Of a DNA stretch of 64,000 bases, positions 20,516 to 33,938 are shown piece by piece. Origin of the DNA: Chaenocephalus aceratus (lineage: Eukaryota > Chordata > Actinopteri > Perciformes > Channichthyidae). Location of the stretch: NCBI GenBank assembly GCA_023974075.1, contig JAMFTG010000045.1:668501-732500 (forward strand). The letters are read 5' to 3'. Each line of letters begins with the position of its first letter. Position 1 is the stretch's first letter. The translations under genes were made by a program, and so were the position numbers. The notes below the pieces were generated by a model. The model was not told the origin of the DNA, did not search any database, and saw only the letters and a list, made by a program, of their open reading frames with translations.

Positions 20516-21670
20516 GCAGAGCACACAGGACACCGAAATGTGTCCTCTGCTTTTAACCCATCCTAGTACCAGGAGTCTAGTACTAGGAGCAGTGGGCAGC
20601 TATTGCACAGCGCCCGGGGAGCAATGGGAGTGAGGGGGGAATGGGGTTGTCCGGTGCCTTGCTCAAGGGCACCACAGCAGGGCAGGAGGTGAACTGGGAC
20701 CTCTCCAAGTACCAGTCTCGTCTGACAGGGGTGCAGTTCTGACGGAGACCACCAGAACGGCGCTCCGGCAAAAATTGCAGTCCCCATGAGGAGCCGTACA
20801 CATGCCGCAGTTCCTGCGTGTCTGTGTCTTTAGTTGAAAGCCCAGTGGCGATCTGCTCATCTGTCATACAGATCATACAGTCAATAACTGTGTTGTTATT
20901 AGCATCTGGTTAGCTAGCTATGCTAACGAATATAAGATGCTTTTTCTCTAACCAGTGAGGTAAAGGCACATCTTTATATGATCATTATAGTTATAAGATA
21001 ATAAAGTAAACAGGTATAAAATACTATATGATGGTAAAAACAAGTTGTTATTAATAAACAAGAATACAGTTTGAAAGGAGAGTGATTTGTAAAATATCCA
21101 GAAAGAAAAATAAATCTGTTAACAGTTCTGTTTCATATGGGTGTTGAGATGTATCCATAGATCTCTTCATGTTGCTCTCAAAGTGCACCATATTGATGCT
21201 TTTAACCCCCCCACTTAAATCATGTTCACATGGATAGGAAACTAAATACAATCCATATCTTTCTGTTTTGGTGGTCATGGCACACCGTGCACGTGAATGC
21301 ATGCTTGAGTCATGGTGGGATATCTGGATTCAGAGGTTGCTTTTTCTTTATACAGCATGAAAGAAAGGCCAAATGAATGTGTTGTGATTTTAGTTTTTTT
21401 AAGCAGAGATCAATCATTGGTACGGCCCTCGGAGGATGTTGACAAAATTGAAATGGCCCTTGAGAGGAAAAAGGTTCCCCACCCCTGGTTTACAGCAATC
21501 CATTTTTAACATCTGTTCAATTAATTTATTTCCACTTTGTAATAACAGTGTTTACATGCCTGGATACATTAAAATCTGGATTGCAAAAACATTTTAGAGA
21601 AGAGTATGTGGATTTATTTGACTGTGCTGATAACTCAGTAATATAACATGTTTTTCTTTTTTCTGTACAG
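20516..21670. other. Unassigned sequence with repeat fragments
   Basis: The interval 20560-20730 contains the CTTGCTCAAGGGCACCACAG style of a dispersed fish repeat. At 21423-21490 a hAT-style right end (GGTTCCCCACCCCTGG) appears without a partner. No genes were recognised. Confidence 0.35.
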
Positions 21671-22396
21671 GATAACTTCAGTGCAGGCTGTGCAGTTTGG
21701 AGCAATTGCCCCTCGATGAGGTGGTCCTGCAAGTGTTGTCATGACTCCTCACCGAGCCAACGCACACTAATTGTCCATTACAAACTGAAGCACTGTCATC
21801 AGGCAAGGAACTGTCGTCTTCCCTGTGTCTGCAGACCGTGTGTGCTCCTTCAGGACCGAATCATCTCTGAAAAAACATTTAACTAGAGACCATAGTCAAG
21901 CACGTTCAACGCAGGTGACCTCAAGGTTAAATTGTGAACTGTGCAATTTCTCAGAGACTTGTTGTGATACACAGTAGTTTGCACATCTGAAAATACACAA
22001 ACACATGAAATGTCCCTTTAAAGACTGTCGTTTTCAGTCCAGCGTATACAGTACTTTTCGTGCTCATAAGGGCAAGACACATCACCTCTCCACTGTTGAC
22101 GATTTTCGTACAAATTTGGACCATCTAGATTTAACAACAGATGATTACATAGAGGATCAAGACCTGCAAAATGTGTTACAACACAAAGTTGCGTCTCTCT
22201 TACTGCATATGCAAACGATGTTGCATGTGTCTAGGACAACAACTCAGGGAATTATAAATGAGCTTTGTAGTATTTGTAGCATGTTCAAAAATGTTATATG
22301 GGTTCAAACCTATATGCTTGTGCAATACCAAATATTACATCAGGGCAGCTTGCTGAAATGTAGGTCACTTTTAACTTGGACTAAAATGATGTACAG
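21671..22396 (+). pseudogene. C2H2 zinc-finger multicopy gene relic, split by a hAT
   Basis: After an acceptor-like TGTACAG at 21670, broken frames encode repeated zinc-finger-like units: CKCCHDSSPSQRTL with a following H-x4-H, a cysteine-rich unit, and in frame 22005 onward CPFKDCRFQSSVYSTFRAHK with KTHH. The last frame continues through LQNVLQHKVASLLLHMQT. The order of fingers followed by this helical segment matches an abundant uncharacterised teleost family. Stops and frame changes in the 5' part make it a pseudogene. A hAT inserted at 22397; a further fragment at 27043 may be its continuation. Confidence 0.5.
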
Positions 22397-22856
22397 TAGG
22401 GATGTTAAGGTGCGCCGGCATAAACGTTCAAGATGCCAGTGCACCGGTTGAAAGAGTGCACATCGGCTACAATTTAGGTTTAGTTTATTTATTTATTTTT
22501 TCGAGCGTGTGAAACCAAAGAAAATACAAATGAAACAAAAGGTGATACAGACATGATACAGTACTATACAAATGAATGCAATAACAAAACGAAATATTTA
22601 ATTAATGATTGAATAGTCTGTAGTATCATTGTCTGATATCAATAAACAACAAAGCTTTAGCTAATTACACGTCCGAGAAGGGGTCGGAAGAAGTTCACAC
22701 TTATTTAATCCGACCCCTTCTTCCTTTTTTTTCTTTTTACATCTTAATATGTGTTAACATACAATATCAATGTATACTTTAAACTTGAATAATTTATATA
22801 ATCATTCATATAATATATACAGGCAAGTTAGGAGAATTGTCTCTATATATTTATAT

Positions 22857-23825
<969 letters not shown>

Positions 23826-23914
23826 AATATAGATGTATATGAAGAGAGAGGGGCAACAATCTGCCACAAAACCCTGCTGGAGGAGCCTGGGACTTCAGGT
23901 GTTCAGTGCCATAT

Positions 23915-24920
23915 CTACCCGTAGCTGCTGAGCACATGATGATAGAGCCTGACCCCTCTAACTCTCCCGCTGTTCTGGATCTGGATTAATACTGCAAATA
24001 CTGGTAGGTGGTCACTTATATCATTTATTAAGAGTCCACTTACTGTATTGTTTTCGATGTCATGTGTGAATATATTGTCTGTGAGAGCACAGTGCGATGT
24101 GATTCTGCTGGGTCTAGTAATTGTTGGATATAAACTCATGCTGTACATTGTGTTGATACATTCTTCTGTCATGCTGTGATTAGTTGGATTTAGAAGGTCA
24201 ATATTGACCGCAAATGAAAACAGTTTTATGAATCACTTTTGAGAATATTTCCTCCATCCAGTCCTTGGAAATCTCAACACTAGAGCCGGGTGCTCTATAT
24301 ACACAACTGATGATTACATTTTTCGTTTTTTCTTTGCAGATTTCAATCGTGATACATTCCAATACATTATCAATCACTGTCGACATATAATTCATCACCT
24401 TGAATTGTAAAGTATTGTCCACATACAAGGCTACTCCTCCTCCACCCTTGCTTTGTCTATTTATGTATCTGAGTTCCCTCCAGCTCAAAGTCTATGCCTC
24501 CGTGATCCAAGTTCCAGATATGGCAATGATGCTAAATGTTTGTTGAAACTGATTTGAATATTCCTTGATGAGGTTAAAGTTAGCAGACATGCTTCTGCTG
24601 TTGAAGTGAATAATAGATAGCTTGCCCTTTGGTGGTATGCTCTGGTTGTACTGTTGATCAGTGTAATAACAGCAGTTGTTGATGATAGAAGAGAATACAT
24701 TATCGTCTATTTCATAATCCAGATATTTTGTTTTATCGTCAGAGTATTCAAATGTTTTTAGCAACAGTTGGTCTTGTTCCTTGATCATCTGAGAGATATT
24801 AATATGTTCCGCTATTGAAGATGGTTGCCTCCATTCAGTGTGAGTCATGGTTGTGTGTACAGGGTTAGGATACCCTAACCCACTGTAAGTGCTTGTTACC
24901 TTATGTGTGGTCCAGAACAT
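23915..24920 (-). pseudogene. LINE endonuclease domain, mutated
   Basis: Minus-strand frames give the APE-type endonuclease in order: LSIIHFNSRSMSANFNLI, then IIAISGTWI where the usual catalytic ETW has become GTW, then GGGGVALYV, VYRAPGSS, an ICG motif whose GDFN continuation is broken by a frame change near 24205, and SDHLPVF near 23980. An ordinary element would continue into the reverse transcriptase. Here the frame ends and a hAT follows. Loss of the Glu and the frame changes make it inactive. Confidence 0.75.
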
Positions 24921-25112
24921 GAAGATTATTGGTATTCATCCAGATCCTCCATATTTCTGATGACCAGTACTTTGGCCTCCTCAGGTGTTCCGTTTAGCCT
25001 TATAAATATTTTGTTGTCCAGGTGTTCTGAATGTTCTTCTGTTTGTCATGAAGCGAGCCTTTCTGGCTATGTCGCCGTTGTACTTGGTCAGATGCTCGTT
25101 GATCTGATCCTT

Positions 25113-25604
25113 TCAGCTTCCTTCCTTGTTTGAGTAAGGCCGTTTTGTGTTCACAAACCTGATGAGAATAGCCGGTTTGTTGCCAGCGTTACTCCTTGGC
25201 AGGGGGTGGCATGCCTCGATGTTCTCACAGCCCAGTTCGATCCCCTCGGACTGGAGGAAAGCAGCCACCTGTTGCTCCGTGGAGCTGACATCAAGCTCCC
25301 CGGGCTCACCTCTGTTGTTAACGGTCACAGCACGAGCGTATGACCGGGGTTTTATGTTGAGCCCGGTAACGATAACATTGTTCATCCTGGTATATTGCTC
25401 AAGGTCCTCCACTCTGCTCTCCAGGTAAGTTATCCTCTTGTCCTTCTCAGCATTCTGGATCCGCAGATCCTTAACCTCTTTTTTTACAAGATCCAAAATG
25501 TTTTTCTGCTGCAACCTGACAGCAGAAATGTCCTCCGCCGGGAAGTCGAGCGACTTTTTAATGTCCTCGACCTCCTCCGCAGCGATGGTTTTCTTTGGAC
25601 CCAT
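25113..25604 (-). CDS. LINE ORF1-like coiled-coil protein
   Basis: A 163-residue frame from an ATG at 25604. It starts MGPKKTIAAEEVEDIKKSL and continues into a predicted coiled coil (KKEVKDLRIQNAEKDKRI, then YLESRVEDLEQY). After it come MNNVIVTGL and a short C-terminal segment with PAILIRF, in the style of an RRM-type ORF1 of L1- or Tx1-like and related LINEs. Such proteins bind the element RNA. The frame ends in NKEGS where the sequence drifts, so the C-terminus may be truncated. It is intact over most of its length. Confidence 0.6.
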   Translation of the reverse strand: MGPKKTIAAEEVEDIKKSLDFPAEDISAVRLQQKNILDLVKKEVKDLRIQNAEKDKRITYLESRVEDLEQYTRMNNVIVTGLNIKPRSYARAVTVNNRGEPGELDVSSTEQQVAAFLQSEGIELGCENIEACHPLPRSNAGNKPAILIRFVNTKRPYSNKEGS

Positions 25605-25871
25605 GAAGTACTTTGATAGAATCCAGCGATTAAGATGTTATAGTGTATGTTACGCATGCACAACAGTAAGTTGTCACTAGTCGCAAAAACTTCGCTCCGT
25701 TTGTTCCCCTGTGTGTGGAGAGGGTGTCAACTCGCGATGCATCGATTGTAGCGTCTTTGCATCGGTAAAAAAACGGTTCATTCACATAATATCCCCTCAC
25801 CCTGTCAGCAGAGACGATCTTTGACCTTTGCTTCGCACTACGGAGGCCGAGAGTCTCAGTTATCAACACAC

Positions 25872-26077
25872 ATGGAAGTCGAGGAGAAAGAGAAACACGG
25901 CGCACCGAAAAATACCTACAAATCAAACGTTTGGCAACACTTCGGATTGTTCAAGAAAGACGGACAACTTAAAAAATCGCTCTCAAATTGTTAACGATGC
26001 CGAGCCGCTTTAAAGTACACAAGTTGTACGAGGAACTTAGCGACGCACAAAGAGGCGACATGGGGTCTGCGGCTGAA
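25872..26077 (+). pseudogene. BED-type zinc finger of the 4.6-kb hAT
   Basis: From the ATG at 25872 the frame reads MEVEEKEKHGAPKN, then SNVWQHFGLFKKDGQL, a TAA stop right after LSNC near 25993, and then in the same frame CRAALKYT and TRNLATHKE. The VWxxF, C-x2-C (split by the stop) and NLATH features are those of a BED finger. This ties the 22397-27011 and 33274-33907 hAT family to ZBED-like transposases. The catalytic region is gone. Confidence 0.65.
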
Positions 26078-26299
26078 AAGAGAAACCTGAAAGTTAGACG
26101 TATGACTTCAATCACTCAGTGAGGTGTTCTGTCGGAGAGAGTAGCGTTTAGTTTACAGCAGCCTGTGACGGCCAATCATAGTTTAAATGTCTTCCTCAAG
26201 CAGTTATGAAATACCTGTTTGGGAAAGAGGTTATTTGTATTCTTTATTGTTCCTATAGAACCCACTGCTTTCTGCTCTCCTCTGGAGAGCTTTTAAAGG

Positions 26300-26840
26300 T
26301 AAAAAAAGAAACAGCATGATGGATGCGTAACCCAGGAGACAACACAAACACATAGAGCAAAGATGACAGGCATAGCAGTTAAACATATAAAAACTCTAAA
26401 ACAATATTGCTGTGGTTCAATCAGTCATTAAAATCAGCATCAGGCAAAGCAGCTACATGTGTGTACCAGGGTGTCAATAATAGTGACATTGAAGGTGCGG
26501 GGGGAGACAAAGGTTTTCATTTTTATTGTTTTTTGAAAGACATTCCAGCTATCTGCTGCCGCACACTGAAAGGCGGAGCGGCCAAAGGATGTATGGGCTT
26601 TGGGGATCTTTAGCAGGATGCTTGTAGCTGACCGGGTGTTGTGCGTTGGGGGTGTGCGGAGTTGCAGTAATTGTGTGAGGTAGAAGGGAGTGAGGCCTAG
26701 GAGTGTTTTGTAAACAAACATCAGCCAGTGGATGTTGCGTCTGGTCTCAAGAGAGGGCCAGTTAGCCAGAGAGTACAGGTCACAGTGGAGTGTCCTGTAG
26801 GGGGCATTGGTGGCAAAGCGGATGGCGGAGTGATACAGAA
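26300..26840 (-). pseudogene. LINE reverse transcriptase C-terminus and 3' UTR in the hAT
   Basis: The minus-strand frame 26440-27006 contains LETRRNIHWLMFVYKTLLG, LTQLLQLRTPPTHNTRS and SFGRSAFQCAAADSWN. This is the C-terminal tail motif set of a CR1/L2/Rex-like LINE, followed by probable 3' UTR. Only the last part of the LINE is present, a usual 5' truncation. The start of the long frame beyond 26840 is hAT sequence. Confidence 0.65.
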
Positions 26841-27042
26841 TGAAAAATCGCCCCGAATCGCATAATGTTGAATCAAATCGTATCGAACTGTATCGCAACA
26901 GGGGTGAATCGTATCGTATTGCATCGCCTGATGTTTCAAATGTATCGTATCGTTGGCAACATATCGAGATGCGCATCACATCGGCCTCAGTGATGGAGAC
27001 GCACATCCCTAATGTTCAGTAATAGTAATATAGATCGTTAAG

Positions 27043-27234
27043 GAATTCAACAAGCTGATGTCGATTGAGCTCAATCCGCTCTATGAGGGTCTGGACAGCC
27101 GTCTGCAGAAATTCCTTCAGTTGTTCAGGTCAAAGCGCTTTGAGGGGATTAAAGAAATGACATCCTTAATGGAGAGCCCAGGGCTCGAGCTTAAGGACGT
27201 CCCGTCGTCGGAAAAAATAGGGTCGGGAGGATAA
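27043..27234 (+). pseudogene. Exon-like fragment, possibly continuation of the zinc-finger pseudogene
   Basis: After a CGTTAAG acceptor-like site, a 63-codon open frame reads EFNKLMSIELNPLYEGLD, then LQKFLQLFRSKRFEG and ends at TAA. No domain is recognised. It lies just beyond the hAT that split the zinc-finger relic at 22397, and the L-x3-L-D...LFRSK pattern recalls the segment after the fingers in the same teleost family. That link is an inference. Confidence 0.35.
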
Positions 27235-27568
27235 ATAATAATTTTGGGACGAGAGTTAAAATAAAAATACCCTGCTAACTCTACTACAAACGGCGATGAA
27301 AATGAAATACACACACACACACAGCATGGGGCAGACCCTACACTACAGAAAGCAGCTTGACAGTCTGCGTTGATTATTCTGTACTGTACAAAGCAGTGGG
27401 ATCATGCTGTAATATCCCTTGAACTCAGCAGGGGTCTGTAGTCTGATTTCTACATGCCACAGGTAATAGAAGAAAAAAAGATCTAAAGATATCTCTATGC
27501 CCCTCCCATGACCTACTTGTTGTGTTCACTCCTTATATCATAATAAGTGTATATAGAAAGTGTTTTTT
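27235..27568. other. Unassigned sequence
   Basis: It contains a short (CA)n run near 27310. Nothing else was recognised. Confidence 0.3.
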
Positions 27569-27775
27569 GAAACTGAAAAATATATAATCTTTTTACTTTA
27601 AAAAGCCAATGTTAGCCCTGTACTTGAAACTGAAAAATATATAATCTGTTTGCTTTAAAAACCCAATGTTAGCCCCGTACTTGAAACTGAAAAATATATA
27701 ATCTTTTTACTTTAAAAAGCCAATGTTTGCCCTGTACTTGAAACTGAAAAATATATAATCTGTTTGCCCTGTACT
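27569..27775. repeat. 57-bp tandem repeat, about 3.6 units
   Basis: Units start at 27569, 27626, 27683 and 27740, each with GAAACTGAAAAATATATAAT followed by TTTAAAAA and CCAATGTT. The last unit is truncated. Spacing is constant and units are nearly identical, so this is a young tandem array. Confidence 0.95.
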
Positions 27776-28200
27776 TATCCAAAATGTCAAACTATGCAAT
27801 AAAAATGCCAGCAATTCCAAGTGAGAGTGGTGATTTTGTTGAAGGCTGTTATCAGATTGTTACTTAATGTTGAGTGAAGGTAAATGTTTGAGATGGGAAA
27901 AAGGGTGAGGAATAGAAAGGAGAGTAGAACATGTTTGTTGAAAGTGTAACAACATGGTATGTTCATTCTTTTTAAGAGGTGGTAGGAAATGTTACACTCA
28001 GCTCAGCACATCTGATGATTGCTGTGATGTACTTTATGTACTTCACAGCGTTCCCCCTCCAGCTGATGTAATGCAACACTGCCCCTCTCTCCGTCTTTGT
28101 GATTAAGTGAATTAGTTCACTTTGGGGCTCGACCTCACCTCTGATCACCTGGTGATCTACTTTCCCCGTCAACACATCTAGCCTTGTTTGTCTCTGATGT
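27776..28200. other. Unassigned sequence
   Basis: Nothing recognised. Confidence 0.3.
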
Positions 28201-28600
28201 CACGACGCTCCCTCCCTTTCCCTTTCCCATTCTTCCTCATCTAATCTATCTTGAACCTCATACTATATCCCCTCCATCCTTTCAACTTGGTATCACTCTC
28301 TCCCAACACCCCATGACCTTTCATCCTACATCCCTTCAACCCTTTATCCCTTCCTCACAACATCATTTTCACCTTTCATGCCTTTTATCCTATGCCCTCA
28401 TCCCTCCCATCAACCCTTTAACCCGTAGCCCTCCCTCCATACACCCGTTAACCTTTGATCCCTCCCTCACTACATTCCTTCTAGTTTGTATCCCCCCTAC
28501 TTCACTTCCCTTTATCCCATCCTTCCTACATCGCACCCTTCATCCCTTCTACGCTTGGACCCTTCCTCCCTACATCCCACCCTCACTTCATCATCCCCGC
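28201..28600. repeat. Pyrimidine-rich low-complexity tract
   Basis: About 400 bp in which the plus strand is mostly C and T, built from loosely repeated CCCTTTATCCC, CCTCCCT and CATCC motifs. The absence of G creates long open frames (28184-28645) rich in Pro, Ser, His and Leu that are not gene-like. Confidence 0.8.
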
Positions 28601-29694
28601 TTACTTATTTTTTTAATGTCCTGCACACTTGTTGTCTCCTTCTAGGTTCCGCCTTGGGCTCGTATTCAGATCGGACAGAAACACGCCGTCACTCTTCTTC
28701 AAAACCTCCCATTACATATTTCCTGTTAATCAATATATTGTTGTGGTGTAAAAATAAACAAATACAATTCATTTATATTTCTAACTGATTTGTTGTTGGT
28801 CAGTAGTTTATGAATGTACATGTTATTGCAATTCATGTAGTTTGATGTTTGGCTCATAGGAAGTATGCACCAAATGCTCTAGAACTAGGTCTCAAACTGA
28901 AAATAATTGGCGGATAGTGATGTAACACCTCCCACGCTCACTAAGTGTTCACACGACATGGGTGTGAAAGCTGCAGGGTAATTAACAAAGTGCATGACAC
29001 TAATTGGCTTCCGTGGAACGGATACAGTAAGCAGGATTACTGTTACAGACACTAAATGGTACTGTCATGATGACCTGTAATTGGTATCAATTTGACAGAC
29101 ACTGAAGGAGACAAGCCACCTGCTCTTGTTTTGCAGAGGACAGGCTAAGGCGGTTGCTAAGAAACAGCTCTTTGTTAGAGTATGTGTGTGAGAGGGATGG
29201 AGAATGAGTGGGGGGTTAAATAAATACATATAGCGTCAATGACAGAGAGATACACGTATCAAAACACGATGCACATTTGTCTGTACCTCAAACATTCTCA
29301 CACACACACTCAGCAATGTCCACTGTCAGATGGGATTTGATGACTTCTATGTTGCTGCTCTGCTTCTCTTGGGTCAGAATCCAACCTGTGGAAGGCAGCA
29401 GGTACAGTCTATCCTCAGCTCATATCATGGAAGGATACAGTATCAGCCTTCAACTGCAGCTTGTTTAAAGTTACCCAGAGAGTCTCTGAACAATTGCAAA
29501 AAATATATATATATGATGTGAAAAAACACACATTTATGTATCGTGAACATTCCAGAGAAGTGGGCTTGGCCAGAGGCTCAGCCACCAGTAGAGTTTTTAT
29601 TAAAGCGAGGAATGGTTAAGTAACTGGAATCAAGGGAGCGTAACAGGAAATGAGACTGGAGGCATAGGAGGGGGCCATTCCATTTAAAGCATTG
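28601..29694. other. Unassigned sequence
   Basis: Nothing recognised beyond a short CA run near 29300. Confidence 0.3.
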
Positions 29695-30541
29695 TATAAC
29701 CGTTCCGTCTGGTGTGAACAGACAGCAGAGACATCACAGTGTTTTAAAACTCACTTCTTAGAGAGACAAAAACGAACAGAATTCGATATCAAAACAGTCT
29801 TCCGTCCACACGGAATCGGCTCAATAAACGTGTCCGTCCACACGAGACCGCTCGACCCACTGGAGACGCTGTAGTACATATGCCGGGCCTGTAAGTGGCG
29901 CTGTACTTCCACCACAAAATACACCAAAAGCAGCGAATAAGACCTCCCGAGCATGGTTGCCCTTCTGTTTATTCTCCGCGGTGGATTTAGCAACAAGTAG
30001 TTCATGTAGTTCTCCATGTCCACTTGTTGCTGATGGTTGTGGTAGAGGAGCTCTAGATTTGACGCGGGGGTGAGCAGCAGAGGTGAGGAGAGGCAGGGCT
30101 CTGTTTCTCGTTTTCTCCCTCCCCGAGGCGAGCGTGTGCTGCTGCTGTAAAAGGCAGGTGCCACTAACTCTGAGCCTGGCTCCCGAGCAGGACGTTCTCC
30201 CCGGTAGTCCACCAGCAGATGAAAAACACCCACCTCTCCGCCTCTTCCAAGGGACGAGGGAACCGTGCGGGGGGATCTGCTGGAGGCTCCTGCTGGGTGC
30301 ACTGTCCTGCGAGATACCGGGACCTGGCTCGAAACACATCAGCAATGACGTGGGGGTGAGCAGGAGAGGCGGGGATATGGCGTATAGGGCGTACACACCA
30401 GAGCGTTACGTCCACAGATCTACCCACCTTGGGACCCGTTATCGTTTGAGGGCCCCGTTTCAGCCTCGTGTGAACGAACGTCCATACGATAGAGAACTGT
30501 AGCGGATACAACCCGTTCCGTCTCCGTGTAAACGTGGCCTT
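29695..30541. repeat. GC-rich MITE-like repeat
   Basis: The left part has GTTCCGTCTGGTGTG and the right part ends CCGTGTAAACGTGGCC, the style of fish nonautonomous DNA elements with CACGTTTACAC ends. A matching fragment (GGAGACGCTGTAGTACATAT, then TCTGTTTATTCTCCG) lies at 43500-43625. Overlapping long frames on both strands follow from the GC content. Exact ends and target duplication were not found. Confidence 0.5.
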
Positions 30542-33265
30542 AGAGCTTGTGAAGATGATGGTAGCTGCTTTTTAGTTGTATTACGTATATCATATTTTGT
30601 GATTTTTCAAAAGGCATGTGCAAGGATTTAGGTGTCTGATTTTGATTTATAAAAATTGAGCATATTTGGGCTTTTATACAAATGTAAAATAAGTGTTATA
30701 CATCTTTGTGTGTGGCACACATTTAAGAGGGATTGACCTTTCCCTAGATTCTTAACTGTGTTGGTCTGAGAAATTCACTCAAATCTATTCCACAAAAAAT
30801 CGTGCTGTAATATATACGCTTTTCAGCATACAATATGAATGAAAGTGACGTACAGTGCGTATATCCCTTACTGTATATCCCTTCACAGAACTGAAGTATG
30901 CTTTTAAAAGGTTTAATGAGATGATGGAATCAAAGCTGAACTGTATAACATAAAAAGGCACATGCTGAAAACCCAACCCCAGCAGGGGGTCTGGGGGATT
31001 CTCCCCCAGGAGATTTTTAGAAATACTAACAAACTACGCATTCTGGTTCACTCCGAGAAGAAAATAAATAAATCTATTACTCCCCGACATATTAATAATA
31101 TGTTATGGCATTGTTTGTTTTTCACTTTGTTCTGAAGCTGAACTTGCTGCTCCTCACAGAGAGAAGAGCAAAGAGGAGAGAGTCTGTGTGAAGTACTTTG
31201 TGGGTAAGGGGAGATAGCCCCCATTGTTCTGTGACCTGTCAATCATCAAACTGGGGGTTATATTTAATGATGTGTTCATTTCTATATGAAGTTAAAGAAT
31301 AGTTCTACCGCTAAGTTATTCTCCGTGGGGACTTTCGGCAACAATCTTGATTCTGATTGGCCAGAAGACTCGAAAAAGCATCAGCAAAGATGTTTTATTG
31401 AGAAGATGATCACTACGTGACAGAAGTTTTCGAAACCATTTATGGTCTCCGGTACTTCCAGTCCAACGCCTACTGCAAGCACAGCGTTAGAAAATCGGGC
31501 CTTTCCAATAAAAAAAAAAAAAGAAGAAATTATATTTATTGTTTTCGTCACTCACACGTCTGCGACCCACTCCCCATGTTGACCTGGCTGCAGGTTAGCA
31601 GCAGAGTTAATGAGGAATAATACGTTTATTTATTATAGCACCTTTCACAGAGTGCTTCACAAGTAAGAACAAAAGTTAAAATGAAGACCATAGAAACATG
31701 AATACACTAACCACAGAAATGTAAGGTCAACATCAAAACAAAACCCAGACCACGTGGAGTCCTGAGAGGAACACACATAATAACAGAACACATCACACAC
31801 ATTTCAAATACAAATAACAAGCAATGTAAAAAGATAGGTCTTCGGTAGTTTTTTAAAAAGCTTCTACAGAGAGTGCAGAGCGGATGACTATAGGGAGTTG
31901 TAACCCAATAAATTAGTTAGCCGTTTTGCACGTCCACGTTCCTCGTTTCAGAGTCAACGTTTCTTTTAATTAGTTTTTGGTTAGAAGCCTGAAATAAGGT
32001 CTGTGGTTAACACACGTTTACAATAATATGTCTTGAATAGGTGGTTGCTAGCAAGGACTAAACAAGACTACAACATGTCATCACGCCTAGCAGGAGTTAG
32101 CCTTTAGCCTTGACGTAGTTAGTTCATAACGTTAGCTTTTTACTTTTGTTGATTACATTAACCTGTTAAGCCCTGAGCCCGTTTTTCAGGTCTCAGGCTC
32201 GAAAAGGTATCGGGGGTGCGGTGTAGAAGAGGTTAACTCATGAGCTTCTAAACACTTGTGTAAATATGTGGATATTAAACTTCCTAACAAAACACGTAAT
32301 TATCATAAATGTGTGTTTGCCACAGATCATATGTTCTGTAATATTCAAAATCCAATATTCAAAATCCTAATGCTTTTTGACGAGGGAGCCCTTGGGACGC
32401 TGACTTCCAGGTTGGCCTGCGAAAATACCTCATCACTGCACCACTCTTTATTTCGAACATACCTTTTACTTTAATAGCCTCACAGTGACATTATTTTCTT
32501 ACGTTACAACGGCTCACCAGACATTAGCCAGTTTGCTTCCAGGAGTCTGAGTTAGTGTGGAATCTACTAAAGAGCCCGTAGGGGGGTAATAGCTAAGTGA
32601 GTGCCTGTGCTTCTGTCTTTAATTGTCTGCCTTGATGAAATGGGTGGGTTGGCTCCGTCCGTCCATCCGTCTCTCAGTCATGATGATGCTACAGTGGTAA
32701 AAGAGACAAAACACAGCATTGAGTGATACATATATATTTATCATTTCTCTCTTGTGGCACATTATGATTATGCTCATGTCGATAGTAGCCTGTTGAATAA
32801 CACTTAAACGCAGAATCTCTCACACAGCTTTCATGAGAATCTGAAATATTTAATTCCTCTGTTATGTATAGTTTTCTTGGGTTTTACATGTTTGTTGAAT
32901 TGTTTTTATTTAACACTTGATATGCATCGTTGATCATACTTGAGCAACAGAGTGAGCAACAGATTGGTCTTATTTCAGAGTGTCGTCCCCTAAAGATACA
33001 AAACTGCACTGTTCCTCACAGTCATTTAGGTAATGCTTAATATCCATAGTATGTCATGTTGGAAACAGACATCCTCATATTGTATGCATGGTGTATGCAA
33101 GTGTGTAAAACAATATCCATCGTATAAATAAGTCTTACATTATTGTAGCGTGCTGGTTCTGGTGCTGTAGGGACAGACTGTTGGTTCATGGACCCAAGTC
33201 TGATGTTGATGCCTGTAACTGCTATGCCAATGATGTGTGTGTGGTTTAACGCCCTTCAAAATGCT
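30542..33265. other. Mostly unassigned sequence
   Basis: It holds short repeat scraps: an inverted GGGGGTCTGGGGGATTCTCC block near 30985, and a LINE-tail-like stretch near 31621-31680 (TATAGCACCTTTCACAGAG). No gene or complete element was recognised. Confidence 0.35.
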
Positions 33266-33273
33266 GTGGAATA

Positions 33274-33907
33274 TAGGGATGTGCATCTCCATCACTGAGG
33301 CCGATGCGATGCGCATCTCGATACGTTAACGATACAATTCACCGCTGTTGCGATACAGTTCGATACGATTTGATTCAACATTATGCGATACGGGAAGAAA
33401 AAAAAACTTGGACCTTTCACAAACAGGCCTTTTCACAAGTCCTTTGGAGTAGTGTTCTGTCTCCAGAGTACAGTAACATGTTATAACACCTGACAGTTAA
33501 ACAATTTAAGGATGCATTGCCCAGGATTAACAATGTGCAAATAACAGCTACCATATTGCAATGCCCATACAGCTGCTGACTGATGTGCTTAACACTCATC
33601 CATAGGCTAACTCACCAGTGAGCAGAAAGCAGTGGGTTCTATAGGAACAATACAGAATACAAATAACCTTTCACAAACAGGTATTTCATAACTGCTTACA
33701 GTGAGGAAGACATTTAAACTATTATTGGCAGTCACAGGCTGCTGTAAACTAAACACCACTCTCTCTTTACCGATGCAAAGACGCTACAATCGATGCATCG
33801 CGAGTTCAACCCAAACTGTAGCCGATGTGCACTCTTCACCGGTGCACTCGCATTTTAAACGTTTATGCCAGTGCACCGATGCAAATCGGTGAATCTTAAC
33901 ATCCCTA
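33274..33907. mobile_element. Nonautonomous hAT element, 634 bp, with 8-bp target duplication
   Basis: It begins TAGGGATGTGCATCTCC and ends CTTAACATCCCTA. GTGGAATA flanks it exactly at 33266-33273 and 33908-33915. Subterminal sequence is rich in GATACGATTC/CGATGCATCG-type palindromes. The same family occurs as the 4.6-kb copy at 22397-27011. It has no coding sequence. Confidence 0.9.
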
Positions 33908-33938
33908 GTGGAATAACATGAACAGTTACTACACCATG

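Noticed and set aside
28184..28788. Proline/serine/histidine-rich frames
   Set aside because: Explained by a G-poor pyrimidine tract that cannot easily form stop codons in two frames.
29751..30511. Overlapping frames of 115 to 191 codons on both strands
   Set aside because: They lie in a GC-rich MITE-like repeat, overlap each other on both strands, and show no domain.
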